Of a DNA stretch of 64,000 nt, positions 33,868 to 48,135 are shown in pieces. This DNA is from Tillus elongatus. Taxonomy: Eukaryota; Arthropoda; Insecta; Coleoptera; Cleridae. A program made the translations under genes and the position numbers. The notes below the pieces were generated by a model. It was not told where the DNA came from and did not search any database. It saw only the letters and a list, made by a program, of their open reading frames with translations. Within the stretch, counting starts at the first letter, position 1, and every line of letters starts with the position of its first letter. The stretch covers positions 80,795,682 through 80,859,681 of the forward strand of contig OZ023267.1 of assembly GCA_964006375.1 (NCBI GenBank), read 5' to 3'.

Positions 33868-35000
33868 CACGTATTTTAATTTAGACACTAGATATTATTT
33901 TTCTCATTTTGTGAAAGTTTTGCATTACATGATTTTTAGCCTTTTTCTTAAACCTATAATTCTGTTTTATACGCCGTATTTCCAATGGTATTTCATTATA
34001 AAATGTAGGTTTAAAGACGCCTGTGTCATTTGTAATGATAAAATAACACTATCGCATGCAGACCCCCAGACACAATTTCATATATAAGCACAGTCTACTA
34101 AAGGGTGGTAAACCATCATCAAATTTTGTTCATCCATGTTGTTTCCAAATTTACTAAATACATGTGTCATCCTTCTCATCCTATTATTTATGTATCGAAC
34201 ATGACTTGACCATTTAAGGTGCTGATCAATATATACACCCAGATATTTGAAATAACTCTCTGCACTAACATATTCATCCCCAACAGTAATGTCTCGATTT
34301 CAAACTGGCAGTCTCACAGTTGTTAGCGAAAAGGGTACGTATTTAGCCTTTTTATAATTTAAGCTTAAATAATTATTTGCCAAATACTTTTTAAATTCGC
34401 AACTAGTTCTTTCCGATTTTACAAAACCTCCTTTTCATTTTGTGTTGTCTATTACTAATACTCTATAATCGGCATATGATATGATCTTGCATTACTTCCC
34501 ATTCCAACCAAGATATCGTTAGCATATATTAAAAAATAGGACCAATTACTGTACCCTGTGGGACACCAGATTGTACATTCATTTTATTTCTAAACACAGA
34601 GACGACTTGAGCCCTTTGTTCTATTTCCTTCAAATAATAAAATACAGTTCTAAACATACTTCCCTTATTCCATAACGCTTTCTTTTTTTTAAGAAGGAGT
34701 TGGTGGTTTACTGTGTCAAATACTTTCTGTAAATCAACAAAAATAGCTAATGTTTTTTTTTTATTTTGATCAAAATTATCTGATATTATTGAGCCTAGTT
34801 CATTAGCTGTCATTCGAGTATCCATCTACGCCTTAAAATCGCACTGAGATTTAAACTTCTTTTTTTTAATCCAAAAACTTTACCAATCTTGCTTTTAAAC
34901 ACTCCTTAAAAATCTTCACCAAGTTGCTAATTATTGGGGTTTGTTTTATCACCAGTTTTATTGACTGGAATTGCTATTGAGTCTTTAAATTGATTTGGAA
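33868..35000 (-). pseudogene. Second LINE type (jockey/CR1-like) reverse transcriptase remnant
   Basis: Minus-strand reading from about 35000 down gives QFKDSIAIPVNKTGDKTNPN, TLAIFVDLQKVFDTVNHQLL, VQSGVPQGTVIGP and LIYANDILVG, where the catalytic YADD box reads YAND. It then gives YFKYLGVYIDQHLKWSSHV. The order and motifs are those of an RT with its C-terminal region. Several stops and frameshifts are present. It is unrelated at sequence level to the LINE family at 6.4, 29.4 and 35.6 kb. Its N-terminal end coincides with the start of a gypsy LTR. Confidence 0.75.
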
Positions 35001-35003
35001 CTA

Positions 35004-35166
35004 TGACATATTGAATTAGATTTAAGAATGACAAGTAAACGTGTGCGCAGAAACGAGCAGTGCAAAAAAGGACAACGGCGTCGAAGTGGAATTTTTAATC
35101 GGTTGTTATCACCTTTACATTGTAAAAGTTGTAGTTCTATTAATCAATAAAGCATCTAAATATAGC
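35004..35166 (+). mobile_element. Gypsy A 5' LTR, left part
   Basis: Aligns with the first ~140 bp of the 3' LTR: shared 'tattgaatta', 'tttaagaatgacaa', 'gtggaatttttaatcggttg' and 'gtagttctattaat'. The match breaks at 'ctaaatata', where the TIR element begins. Confidence 0.8.
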
Positions 35167-35648
35167 CCACACAGCACATGGACGTCCATTAGATTTCCAA
35201 TGGATATCCACGATGGATATCCAGGACATCCAATGGATATACATGGATATCCAATGGATACCTAATGGCAATACAGACGTCCTACCAATATCCATCAATC
35301 TGGATAACCATGTGGATATAGTGGATGTTATATGGATATACATGTGGTCACGAAATGGATATTCATTATATATCTAATAGATATTGTATGGATATACATG
35401 TGGTCATCAGAGGGATATCACTTTTACCTGAAATGGATATTCGATGCTAACCCACCACCATTCTCTTTCTAACCTCATCCCCTCAATGAAACACTAATAT
35501 TTCTTGATCTATGATCTGGCTCAGGTCTGCATTCTTGCTGTAAAGGAAAAATACACTGCTTACTATCAAACTGATAAGACAATCCAATAAATACTATATA
35601 ATGAACAAATGTTTATAAATATTACTTTAATTATTTAAGCTATAACTT

Positions 35649-37402
35649 TTTTTATTTCAACAACACACCACGAGGGCTTACAGCCTAAATACTTTCGTAC
35701 CGTGGGTGTCGACAAGGAGAAAAGAGGCAACTTGTCAATTCTGGACTTGAATGTTTGGAGGAGAAGGAAAAACATGTGCCAGCAAGGAATTCCACAACTT
35801 GGAAGTCCTCGGGGCAAAAGAGCGGGCATAACAAGAGGTTCTATGTCTGGTGACCTGGACAGTAAAAGGGTGCATTTGCTCTGTTCCCCTGGTAGATCTG
35901 TTGGGTGCAGCAGGTGGAGGAACTATGGAAGAAAGCTCCTCTGAGCAGTGCCTGTGCATATATCTATAAAAGAGAGAGAGAGAGAGAGGTCACCAACAGC
36001 ACGTCGGTGGGCAAGGGATGGCAGCCTTTGGGTGAGGGTAGGGTCACCGATGATACCCATAGCTCTCTTCAGAATGGAGTCCAGGATAGCGGGTGTAAAA
36101 GCGGCAGCGGCACCCCAGATATGTTAGCAGTATTCGAGGTTTGGCTTTATTTGTGAAGTATATAAGGTATAGAGATTAGCTGGTGAAAAGAATTTGCGAG
36201 CCCGGAAGAGGAAATCTAATTTCTTAGCAGCCGCTTCTGCAATTTATGTAACATCACAGAAATGCCAACAAGTGAAAAGGACTCATTACTTTGAATAACT
36301 TGGTTTTTCGTTGTGATGGGTCTAATGCTGGTGTATCTATTATGAGAAAGAAAGCAAGACTGAGATTTGGTGGGGTTGAATTGTACAAGATTTCTACTTC
36401 CCCAGTCTAATATTTTTTGGAGATCTACGGAGACAGAACCCTCCGTGAGTCTGCGATCCTCATCTAATTGGGCTAAATTAACAGGCTTAGAATATTGTAT
36501 ATTTGAGTGGAGGGTGCTGTCGTCCGCGTAACTGTGACTGGGTTGGAAGTAGGGGCTAAAGCTGAACCTTGAGGAACTCCTGCATTAATTGGATACAGTT
36601 TAGAGAAATGGTCATCCACGACAACAGAAATGCTCCGGTTGGAGAGGAAATTTGCTGTGTGCCAGACCTGGTCGAATGCTCTAGAGCGACAATCTGGGAT
36701 TCACCGTGTAGTTTCATAAACTTGTTCCAAGAATGAGTGACATTTAATTGGGCTAAAGAGACAGGCTTAGAATGTTGTATATTTGAGTGGAGGGTACTGT
36801 CGTCCGCGTAACTGTGAACTGGGTTGGATGTGCTAGAGGGGAGGTCATTGATGTGGAGAAGAAACAAAGTAGGGGCTAAAGCTGGACCTTGAGGAACTCC
36901 TGCATTAATTGGATACAGTTTAGAGGAATGGCCATCAACAACAGTAATGCTCCGGTTGGAGAGGAAATTTGCTATCCAGGTACAGAGTTTTGCTGGTAGG
37001 CCATAGGCCGGAAGTTTATTAAGCAGCGCTGCGTGCCAGACCTGGTCGAATGCTTTGGATATCTCTAGAGCGACAATCTGGGATTCACCGTGTAGTTCCA
37101 TAGACTTGTTCCAATAATGGATGACAAATGAAAGGAGGTCGGCAGTCGATCTGTGCTGACGGAATCCATACTGCCTGTCGTGAATTAGACTGTGTTTTTC
37201 AAGAAAATTTTGTAATTCGGTGTTTATATACTTTTCCATCACTTTAGAGACGACTGAAAGGAAAGAAATAGGCTTGTAGTTGTTAGGAAGCACTTTGGAT
37301 CCTTTCTTGAGGACGGGTTGTACTCGAGCAGTTTTCCAGTTACTAGGAAATATGCCTCTATTGTAAGATATCTGAAACAGACAAGTCAAGACAGAGGCAA
37401 CT
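35649..37402 (-). mobile_element. LINE copy 3 (5'-truncated, internally duplicated)
   Basis: Minus-strand member of the LINE family of copies 1 and 2, with its 3' A-rich end at 35649-35660 and 5' truncation at about 37402. A segment of the RT (about 36490-36740) repeats sequence also found at 36750-37090, giving two copies of the region carrying the YADD box. This is a local duplication or template switch. Confidence 0.85.
36556..37389 (-). pseudogene. LINE RT, chimeric frame with partial duplication
   Basis: An open frame of 277 codons starts in the RT fingers (NRGIFPSNWKTARVQP, YGFRQHRSTADLL) and passes through EISKAFDQVW, NAGVPQGPALAPTLFL and HSYADDSTLH. It then jumps back to upstream RT sequence (VTHSWNKFMKLHGESQIVAL) because of the duplication. 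The C-terminal LINE domain continues separately at 35650-36180 in other frames. It is not functional. Confidence 0.8.
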
Positions 37403-37528
37403 ACAACAGTTTAGTGGTTATTTCAAAATAATAGCTAATAGTTGTTATCACGACGAAACTGACTATATATCCAATAGTTTTAATTACCCTTAAGTGAATG
37501 ATTGAGGATTGGAACCTGTGAAGAGCAC

Positions 37529-37727
37529 TGATAAGTACAATTTGGAGAACCCAATTCATCACAATACAGTTTTTGACCCAACGATCGTTCCGCTAACATA
37601 GTTAGCGTCATCAAGGGGATCAGTAAACGGTTTACTCATCTCCTTGATGACGCTAACTTTATTAGCGAAACGAGCGTCTGGTCAAAAAACTGTATTGTGA
37701 TGAATTGGGTTCTCCAAATTGTATTTG
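37529..37727. repeat. Foldback element, copy 2 (near-perfect ~97-bp arms)
   Basis: Left arm 37529-37630 and right arm 37631-37727 are complementary almost to the centre. They contain 'gttagcgtcatca' and its complement, shared with the foldback at 565-880. Similarity of the outer 'gagcactgataagtaca' with copy 1 supports one family. The rest of 37736-38560 shows nothing recognisable. Confidence 0.8.
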
Positions 37728-38630
37728 CCCTTAAGTGATCTACTTTCATAATCTACCGGAAGTTATCTGCTTCTAAGTAAAGACGAGGAATATCCAGCAA
37801 TAAATGAACAATTTTACATACACATAAACTTCCGTTTCATAACTACACAATTTTCGCTGATTTCAATACGAAGTAAAAAATATTTACTTAAATCAAGAAG
37901 CTATTTTTTTCTAGTTCACGTTCATTAGCCATGTTATTATTAACCAACGTGCTCTTTACAGCTATAAATAATATTGGTAATTAAGTAAATAAGTATAAAA
38001 TATATTATATTCCGAACTAAAAACTTTAACGTTATGTACTCACTTGTAAATTATTTACTGACTGGAAATCACAACAAAACTTATTAATAAAAACCACACC
38101 CATTTTATTTGGAGAAAGATCTCAACCCTCTACCTCTAGTTGCAGGTTGTTGTTCATTTTTCATTTAGCAGTTGATGCAAAATTGCAAGATGCAATTCTA
38201 AATTTTATAACCTCAACTTTAGGCCAAACTACTTCAAAATAAACAAATGCTAACGGATTTTCGTCATTGAAGCCAATTCAAGCATCCAATGCCCCAAGGT
38301 GAGTTATCAAATGAATAACAATGTGATAATCGATTCTTGTCACGAACTAACAGACATAAACAGTAATGCTCTCTGTATTGAAATAAAAATAATTTTACTA
38401 TAATGCAATAATAATTTGAATTGAAATGTATTGTTGCGCTAGTTTTAATGCTTTCCGGTAATTCTTTTGCTAGAACGGGTTATTTTTCTTCCCTTATCCT
38501 TTACAAACGTGAATAACGGTTTCAATGATTTATCAATGTTATTTCCTGCTAGTGTGAACTTATTAACGGAACATCAACTGGATGTCCAGTGGACATCTAA
38601 TAGATGTCCATGGAATATCCATTGGATGTC

Positions 38631-38736
<106 letters not shown>

Positions 38737-38952
38737 TTGAATAAAGTATATTCACCCAGAAATTCTACTACATTCTTGAATAGATTTTAATGATTAGGAA
38801 ATGCTCATATGTTCACATTATTTAAGTTTCATTAACATTTTAGCTCTAACAATATCCTTTGGATGTCTATATGATATCCGTCATGGTCATGGACGTAAAA
38901 TGGATATTATGTATATCCAATGGATACACATTGGATGTCCTGTGCTGTGTGG

Positions 38953-38993
38953 AAGTGTGTGTATTACTCATGTAGTAGTGAAAATACATTACA
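38953..38993 (+). mobile_element. Gypsy A 5' LTR, right part
   Basis: 'actcatgtagtagtgaaaat' through 'ttaca' matches the last ~40 bp of the 3' LTR. It is followed at once by TGGCGACGAGAAGTGC, in the position of the tRNA primer-binding site. Confidence 0.8.
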
Positions 38994-39065
38994 GTGGCGA
39001 CGAGAAGTGCATTAGAAAGTTTCCAAATTATTATTTTTTTGGCACGCCGTAAAGGAACCCCCAAA

Positions 39066-39848
39066 ATGGCCGACAAAATTTTGTACACTGGTCATCTTCA
39101 AGAGTTTGTTCCAGCAGAATTAGACTGGTCAGTATATAAACGACGGTTGCAAAACTATTTCTCAGTTAATGAAATCGAGAACGAGGATCGCAAACGAGCC
39201 ATATTGCATAGTTTGTTAGATGAAGATGCTTATAAACTAATTTTCAACATGTGTTTGCCAGCAGAATTAGGAGAGAAATCATACAGTGAGATAGTTAACT
39301 TAATGGATAGTCATTTTAAGCCAGTTGTATCGGCGTGTGTTTGCCGCGAGAAATTTTTTGAAGCAAGGAAGTCTACACAGAAATCTCCGAAAGAATTTGC
39401 AGCACGGCTACGAAGTTTAGTAGCGGTTTGTCAATTTGAGGGCAAGGAGAAGATTGAAAAGGCTTTAGTGAACCGTTTTAGTATTGGTTATGAAGATGAT
39501 AGTGTAAAAGATAGGTTATACGAGGAAAATAAATCAACGACTTTCGACAAGGTAGTCGAAATTGCGTCGTCTGAAGCAGTGTCGCAGTCATATGGTCATG
39601 CAGCTGAAAATGTGATTAAGAAGGAACTTGAAATTCATTTTACAAGATCACAGTCAAGAAGATACATATACGGGCAGTCGCATCATTCCGCACATGCGTC
39701 TATTTCACGTGGCGGCTTTAGCAGAATTTCACCACCAGGTGCACCAGCGAAGGTCAAGTGCGCCGTGTGTGGACGCAAAAACCATACTACAAATAAGTAT
39801 TCTTTAGAGATTGTTTTTGTTATGAATGCAATAAAAAGGGTCATTTAG
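39066..39848 (+). pseudogene. gag: Gypsy A gag
   Basis: An ATG-initiated frame of 260 codons encodes a retrotransposon capsid protein. It is mainly alpha-helical, with a SPKEFAARLRSLVAVCQFEG segment typical of gypsy capsid C-terminal domains. A first zinc knuckle (KCAVCGRKNHTTNK) is in frame. A frameshift at about 39800 puts the second knuckle (CYECNKKGHLALMC, near 39820-39860) out of frame. The protein would assemble virus-like particles and bind RNA. Confidence 0.8.
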
Positions 39849-39949
39849 CACTTATGTGCACAAATAAAAAACAAGTAAATAAAACGAAAACATCACGTGT
39901 TAAAAAAATAATTCTAGCAGAAATAACCATCAAAATGTCTTAGAACCTG

Positions 39950-41865
39950 ATGCTGCACTATATAATCTTAGTTGTAGAAAACTATTTCCGCTGGTAATTG
40001 ATTTAATTATTGAAAACTGTGAATATTCATTTAGTTTAGATACGGGGCTAGTTATACTGTAATATCAGAGTCATTTGATTTGCAACAATTTACAAATAAA
40101 ACCTTGCTACCAACAGATATAATTTTTAGTTTCTATCATAGATACAAAACTGTACCATTAGGGTACATTGAATGTCATGTAACTTATCACAATAAGTCAT
40201 GTAATCTATGTTTATATGTAATTAAGAATGAAGGACCGCCATTATTGGGACGTGATTTTTTTAATCTGTTTGATTTAAGCATTTCAAATTTAAATTTTAT
40301 GAATTTACCTAAAGATCTACAATTTATATTTGATAAATATGCATGTTTATTTTTCCCAGGACTATGAACATTTACAAAAGGTGTTATGGCAATCAAACTA
40401 AAATCTGAAAATGTCACACTAAAATTTTGTAGAGCACGACCTTTGTCATTTGCAATTAAATAAAAAGTTGAGAATGAATTAGAAAGCGTAAACAAACTGG
40501 GGGGTTATAGAACCTATAAATTATTTTCCATGGGGTACACCTATAGTTCCAGTTTTAAAAAACGATGGTACGATAAGAATATGTAGGGACTCCAAAGTTA
40601 CATTTAACCCTTTTATTGAAATATATCCTTTTGCGTTACCTAGAATTAAAGATTTGTTTGTTAAATTACAAGGAGGAATTCATTTTACTAAGTTGGATCC
40701 ATCTAATGCTTATCATCAAATTTGTTTAGATGAGATATCAAAGTAACTGGTAACGATCTCAACACATAAAGGTTTATTCAGGTATAACCGGGCACCTTTT
40801 AATATAGCTAGCATTCCTGGAAAATTTCAGAAGATTTTGGAGACATTATTACAGGGTTTAGATGGTGTTGACGGTTTCCTCGACGACATACTAGTTACGG
40901 GCAGAAGTCGAATAGAACATATTGCTAGGTTAAAATCAGTTTTGAGTCGTTTACAGAAAGCAGGTTTAACACTTTTTATAAATAAATGTAATTTTAATAA
41001 GGAAGGTTTGCATATCTCGGAAACCAAAATTTTGGCAATCAATAATGTATCCGTTCCTACCAATGTAACTGCACTTAAATCATTTATTGGTTTAGTTAAC
41101 TATCACGGAAAATTTGTACCTAACCTTGCAGATATTTTACACCCCCTGTACAATTTATTAAAAGCAAATGCAAAATGGGAATGGTCATTGTCATGTGACC
41201 AAGCTTTTAAAAAAAATCAAACTACTGTTAACCTCAGCGGATATTCTAGTCCACTATAACCCCAATTTACCATTGTGTTTGACCACAGACGCAAGTGATT
41301 TTGGAATATCTGCGGTGCTGTCGGATATAATGGGAGATGGTAATGAAAGACCTATTGCGTATGCGTCGCAGACGTTGTCTACCGCATAGGGTATATATTG
41401 TGTAATAGAAGAAGAGGGTTCATATATAATTTTTGGACTATGCACATTTCCGACATATCTACTATATGCCAGAAAGTTCACACTGTTTACTGATAACAAG
41501 CCACTCTCTTACATTTTTCACCCACAGAAAAATATACCCCAGTTTTCAGCAAATCGCTTGCGTAGGTGGGCCGTAATACTGTCAAATTACCATGATAATG
41601 CAGTATGATATTAAATTTATCAGTTCCGAACTAAATCGCGCGGATTAGTTATCTCGTTTACCTTTACCTTTTGAGGAAGGTTGTTGGGCCGATGTAGATA
41701 TTAATTTTTTGATTTATCTTTCTGAAAAGGATGATTTTTCAATTAATTTTCATGAAATTAGAAAAGCGACCTTGAGTGATAAGATTTTATCACAAACTTT
41801 AAGGCATCTAAGTGAGGCTTGGCCACAGAAAGTTGAGGATGATTATAAATCTTACTTAAAAATTA
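39950..41865 (+). pseudogene. pol: Gypsy A protease, reverse transcriptase and RNase H
   Basis: Protease: the FSLDTG active site near 40030-40050 is followed by a 1-base deletion; a later LLGRDFF segment lies near 40240. RT: INYFPWGTPIVPVLKNDGT, FTKLDPSNAYHQI, a stop at 40744, and a catalytic box FLDDILVTG near 40875-40900 in place of YLDD. RNase H: LTTDASDFGISAVLSD near 41278, then LFTDNKPLSY. Several frameshifts and stops separate these. The frame reaches 41865 (EDDYKSYLKIKK), where the (AT)n-bearing element interrupts it. Confidence 0.85.
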
Positions 41866-41871
41866 AAAAAC

Positions 41872-43303
<1,432 letters not shown>

Positions 43304-43309
43304 AAAAAC

Positions 43310-44060
43310 GAGTTAAGTGTCGAATGAGAATGTTTGCTTTGGGATAATCGAATTATACTTCCAAATATTTTAAGAGAAGCTTTAATGCAACAATTACATA
43401 ATACTCATATGGGCATTGTAAAGATGAAAAGCTTGGCACGATCATATTTTTGGTGGGCAGGCTTAGATAAAAACATAGAAAAAAATTGTCATAATTGTGA
43501 AAATTTACATAAAAAAGCACCCAATAAATCAGTTTCGGTAAATTGACCATGGCTTAGTGAACCATGGTATCGATTACATTTAGATTTTATGGGCCCGATT
43601 TTTAATAACAATTTTCAATTTTTGTAGATGCACATAGTAAGTGGATCGAAGTTTTCCCAATGCATTCTGTAACAAGTTTGACGATATAAACTTTAAGAGC
43701 TCGTTTTGCCGGTTTGGTTTGCCGAGACAAGTAGTGACAGATGACGGTGCATCCTTTTGTTCTGAATAATTTGAAAAATTCTTATTGCAAAATAACATTG
43801 AACATAGTACGTCACCGCCGTTTCACCCGTCATCGAATAGGGCGGCAGATAATTCAGTAAAAACTATAAAGTATGCCTTAAAAACGCACTGGGAAAAAGT
43901 AAACTTTTAAATTTAAATAAAGATTTAAATAATTTTCTTTTCGACTACCGTAATACACCTCACTTCACTACAAAGTGTAGCCCGGCTAGTTTATGGTTTG
44001 GTCGAAAGCTACGAACACGTTTTAATGTATTATTACTACAAAATAGTAAAGATATAAAAA
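43310..44060 (+). pseudogene. pol: Gypsy A integrase
   Basis: The pol frame resumes at 43310. HHCC zinc finger: LHNTHMGIVKM, then NCHNCENL. Catalytic core: first Asp in LHLDFMGP near 43580, second Asp in VVTDDGASF near 43735. The expected Glu position reads Asp in RAADNSVKTIK near 43845. A stop occurs in the zinc-finger linker (43544) and several frameshifts follow. The C-terminal region runs to about 44390. Confidence 0.8.
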
Positions 44061-44448
44061 ATTAAATCCAAATAATGCAAACAAGCAGAAGTTATTATAA
44101 GGGCAGAAGATATATAGAATTTGTAATGGTGAGTCCGTTACAGTAAAAACTGTAAACATGTAAATAAGCCAACCTGGATTAAAGCTGTTATTTTAAAAAA
44201 AATAGGCAGAACTACTTATATAGTAAAATTTTCCGAACTATGGAAACGTCATTTAAATCAAATAAAAAAATTCATTTTACTGAATGTAAGTTACCGGATA
44301 GTATAAATAAAGAAGGTAACGGGACTACAATTTCAAATGTAAGTGTTCCCGCCACTTTTTCTAAAAATACAAAAAAAAAACAGAAACATTAGTTTGAAAT
44401 AGACCCAGACGTAATGTTAAAACACCCCAACATCTGGAATATGATTAA

Positions 44449-44549
<101 letters not shown>

Positions 44550-44592
44550 TTCTTTAAGTACATATTCATTTTTTTAAGGAAAGAACTATATG

Positions 44593-44773
44593 TGATATAT
44601 TGAATTATATTTAAGAATGACAACGTATGCGCAGACACGCGCAGAGCCAAAAAGGACAATGGCGTCAAAGTGGAATTTTTAATCGGTTGTTGTCACTTTT
44701 ACAAGTGTAGTTCTATTAATAAGTCAGGAATCTAAATATGGTGTGTACTCATGTAGTAGTGAAATACGTTACA
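44593..44773 (+). mobile_element. Gypsy A 3' LTR (181 bp)
   Basis: Starts TGATATATTG after a purine-rich tract and ends TTACA. It matches both halves of the split 5' LTR and so serves as the uninterrupted reference for the TIR-element insertion site. Confidence 0.8.
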
Positions 44774-45360
44774 GGGACAATATCTTTTTCAAATATGATA
44801 TGAACCAAATGAACAAGAAGCCTCAAGAGATGAGAATGATTTAGCTTTAATAGATAAACATAAATAGTAACTAATTATAACGTAATAAAATATTACTCGT
44901 CCGAGAGATATAGGGTGTTGAACACTGATTTTGATTTATTATTTATTACTAATTTGGACAGTTGTTGAGAAAGTTGAGTAAGTGGTTGAATAAGTTCGTT
45001 AACCTGAAAAATCAGTTAGGTTTTAAGGCTACAATCTTCGGTTCTCTTAAAGAAAAAATTGTATCTCTGAAAATAAAAAAGCTATGGTAACCAGGTTTAT
45101 ATTATAAATTGTAAAATTATACCACGTACCAAAATTTAGAACTCTAAGTTAAGAGAATAAAATTTAATAGACATTTAAAGAAAATAATTGTGGGTGGCAC
45201 TGATGACCAGACAAACGCATGAAACTTAATATTTTGTGTAGATAACAAAATCCGTTGCATATTACAGACAAAGTTTGAGTTTCTTGGCGCAAAAAGGTCA
45301 CAAATACCAGAAAAATTACTTTGAAAGTTTTATAGTTTTTCTTCTTAAAACGACAAAAGC
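44774..45360. other. Unassigned sequence right of gypsy A
   Basis: Nothing recognisable, apart from the possibility that the first ~60 bp continues the LINE at 33868-35000 on the minus strand (a short in-phase IIFEKDIV reading). The evidence is weak. Confidence 0.3.
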
Positions 45361-45540
45361 TCGGGACGCAGCAAGTGCGTTATGGTAGTGAATTTTCATA
45401 GAAATGATCTGGCACAAAATATTTTATTATAACTTTTTTTTCTTGTAACATAGAAATCTAAATTTTGGTGTATAGTTTACTTTTTATATCGTAAACCTAC
45501 CTACCAAATTTGGTTATCATAGATTTTATATTTTTTAAGA

Positions 45541-46110
45541 TAAAAAAATTTTTCAAATGAAAACTCAAAATTTTTCCGGAAAACCTCGTCCAATTTTTCT
45601 AAAAAACGAACTTGTCAAAGCCATTTACAAAAGGAAGGCACATGCCAAATTTTATTAAAATCGGCTTATTACTTTTTGAGATATGAATTTTTTTCAAATG
45701 AAAACTCAAAATTTTCCCGGAAAACCTCGTCCGATTTTCTTGACTAACAAACATGTCAAAGCCATTTACAAAAGTAAGGTATGTGCCCAATTTTATTAAA
45801 ATCGGCTTATTACTTTTTGAGATATGAATTTTTTTCGAATGAAAACTTAAAATTTTCCCGGAAAACCTCGTCAGATTTTCCTGACTAACAAACATGTCAA
45901 AGCCATTTCCAAAAGGAAGGTATGCGCCAAATTTTATTAAAATCGGCTTATTACTTTTTGAGATATGAATTTTTTTCGAATGAAAACTCAAAATTTTCCC
46001 GGAAAACCTCGTCCGATTTTCCTGACTAACGAACTTATCCAAGCTATTAACAAAAGAAAGGTACATGCCAAATTTTATCAAAATCGGCCCATTATTTTTT
46101 GAGTTATCGG
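45541..46110. repeat. 141-bp tandem repeat (~4 copies)
   Basis: The phrase 'ggaaaacctcgtc' recurs near 45578, 45719, 45860 and 46001, a period of 141 bp. Because 141 is divisible by 3, a 173-codon minus-strand frame stays open through it; I regard that frame as an artefact. Confidence 0.9.
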
Positions 46111-46114
46111 TGTG

Positions 46115-46271
<157 letters not shown>

Positions 46272-46507
46272 CATATAAAAATTGAAACTGACCCCGGATA
46301 TGGGTTCTAGAGGTCCTAGTTCGCGCTCATTTGCAAAAAATTTTTCAAAATTCAAAAGTCGGGATCTCCCCATTAGTGAATTTTTTCTACGAAAATTCAC
46401 TAAAATTGGCAACTTTTAGGCAAAGAACCTAAAACTTATACGGGTTATGTGGAGAAAATGTCGCAAGAAGTGTATTTTACAAAGTCTTAAGTTTCAGCTT
46501 CAACAGC

Positions 46508-46705
46508 CATTGTCCTTCATTTTACTTTAACATTTTCAGAAGGTTCAAGCATTGCTAGGAAAGGCTTAATATATTCATTATTATACAAGATTGGAAAAAA
46601 AATTATACGTTATACATTGTCCTTCATTTTACTATAATATTTTCAGAAAATTCAAGCATTTGTAGAAAAGGCTCAATATAGTCATTATTATAAAAGATAT
46701 AAAAA
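46508..46705. repeat. ~108-bp tandem duplication
   Basis: 'cattgtccttcattttact' occurs at about 46508 and 46617 with matching downstream sequence. Related sequence in reverse orientation lies inside copy II at 42330-42560. Another relative lies at 48475-48720. This is a dispersed non-coding repeat family. The rest of 46402-47940 holds no supported gene. Confidence 0.65.
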
Positions 46706-47939
46706 AAATTGTATACGTTATTCACGGGGTGTCTTGAGTTGCATCTTATAAAATCATTTTGACAATCACAGGGTGGCAGAGTCGGTGATATGATTTTTTT
46801 TCAACCAAACACCCCTTATAATATTGCATTCTGTCAAATTATAATGCATGTTTGTGAGGAAACAAAATTTGATAGCGTTCATAAAGTTTTTACATTTTTG
46901 GCACACATCAAAAATTATGGTACGGCGTTCTTACCAATAGAAATCGGAGCCCGATGAAAATGGCAAATTTAGAGAGATTCTTGTTTATATTATTCGTCGA
47001 AAAAATCGAGATGTCCTATACAAGACGCTCTCAAATATAGACTAAATTTCAAAAAATTCACCGTAACTCATTTTTTTTTTCAAATCGAATAACTTGTGTT
47101 TTGTGTTTCAGAAATGAAGGGCATGCCCTCTGCTTTCAGTTTCGTATGACACTCCCTATAACTACAGACTGTAGTTTTGGAATTATTGACATATATAATC
47201 GCATACCATGATTCATGTGGGGATCAGTTTTAAAGAAGTTTTTTCTAATTTGTATTCAATTCTAATAACCGATCAGATGATGTGATTATTTTTCGATTTT
47301 TCGAAGAAAAATATTAAAACATTCAAACAAATTTTGGTTCAAAAAAATGTAAGAAATCATAAATTTAATATAATTAAATTTGGTTACATTTTTATAATAT
47401 ATAAGTAGCTGATAGATAAATTGTTTTTACAAATGTCAAATGAACCTTTATAGTGACGGACTTAAGTAACGTTCTTATTTATGACAGCTTGGGACATGAA
47501 AATATGAGTATTTTTTCGCTTATATTTTTCTTTTATCTCGACTGGTTCAAATTTGCCTGAAAAGCTAAAAAAAGTTTTCTTACTTTTTCTTTTTTTAAAT
47601 TTTAATTAGAGATTAGGTAGGTACATATATAATTTGAATTTTATGGCCCCTTTTAGCCAATTTTTGTGTTTTAGTAGAAATCATTTTTTGTAAGATTTGT
47701 GTAAAATTTTGGTAACTAATAATAAAAGGTTAAGAAGTTATTGCGAAAAAAATGCTTTCGGATTTTCGTAAATATGTTTTGCAAAATTTCCTGAAAATAT
47801 TTTTCTTGGAAGTTTCGTCGAAGAGCCTTTTGTAAATAATTATATCTTGGCAGCTGCGTAAATACTTTAAAGAGATTCGTTGGCCAGGAAAATCGAACCC
47901 GTTTTTTCGGGAACATTCTAAGTTTATTTTTTATAATTT

Positions 47940-48135
47940 ACATGGATACAACGCTAGCTTGTATATGGTCATTAGCGGGGTGAATCGGGATAACGGTATG
48001 AGGTATAAGGATTTGGATTTGTTTCCATACAACTATTTTGCTCCACCTGGGATGCGAACCCGGATCAAAACAGACGTGTCAGAAGTTAACAAGTCTAGCA
48101 GGTTTGCCAGCTGAGTCCAAAGGGCTCTTAAAAAC
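47940..48135 (-). mobile_element. Possible tRNA-derived SINE
   Basis: On the minus strand a tRNA-like head has an A-box-like TGGACTCAGCTGG (near plus 48110-48122) and a B-box-like GGGTTCGCATCCC (near 48053-48066). A non-tRNA body follows toward 47940. The spacing is longer than in a standard tRNA gene and no clean cloverleaf forms, so a SINE is more likely than a tRNA gene. Confidence 0.5.

Noticed and set aside
35041..35265. 74-codon ORF with an IHGYPGHP-like tail
   Set aside because: It crosses LTR sequence into the ATGGATATCC minisatellite; composition explains it.
48040..48125. A tRNA gene
   Set aside because: A- and B-box-like sequences are present but the arms do not form a standard cloverleaf and a non-tRNA body follows, so a SINE is the better call.
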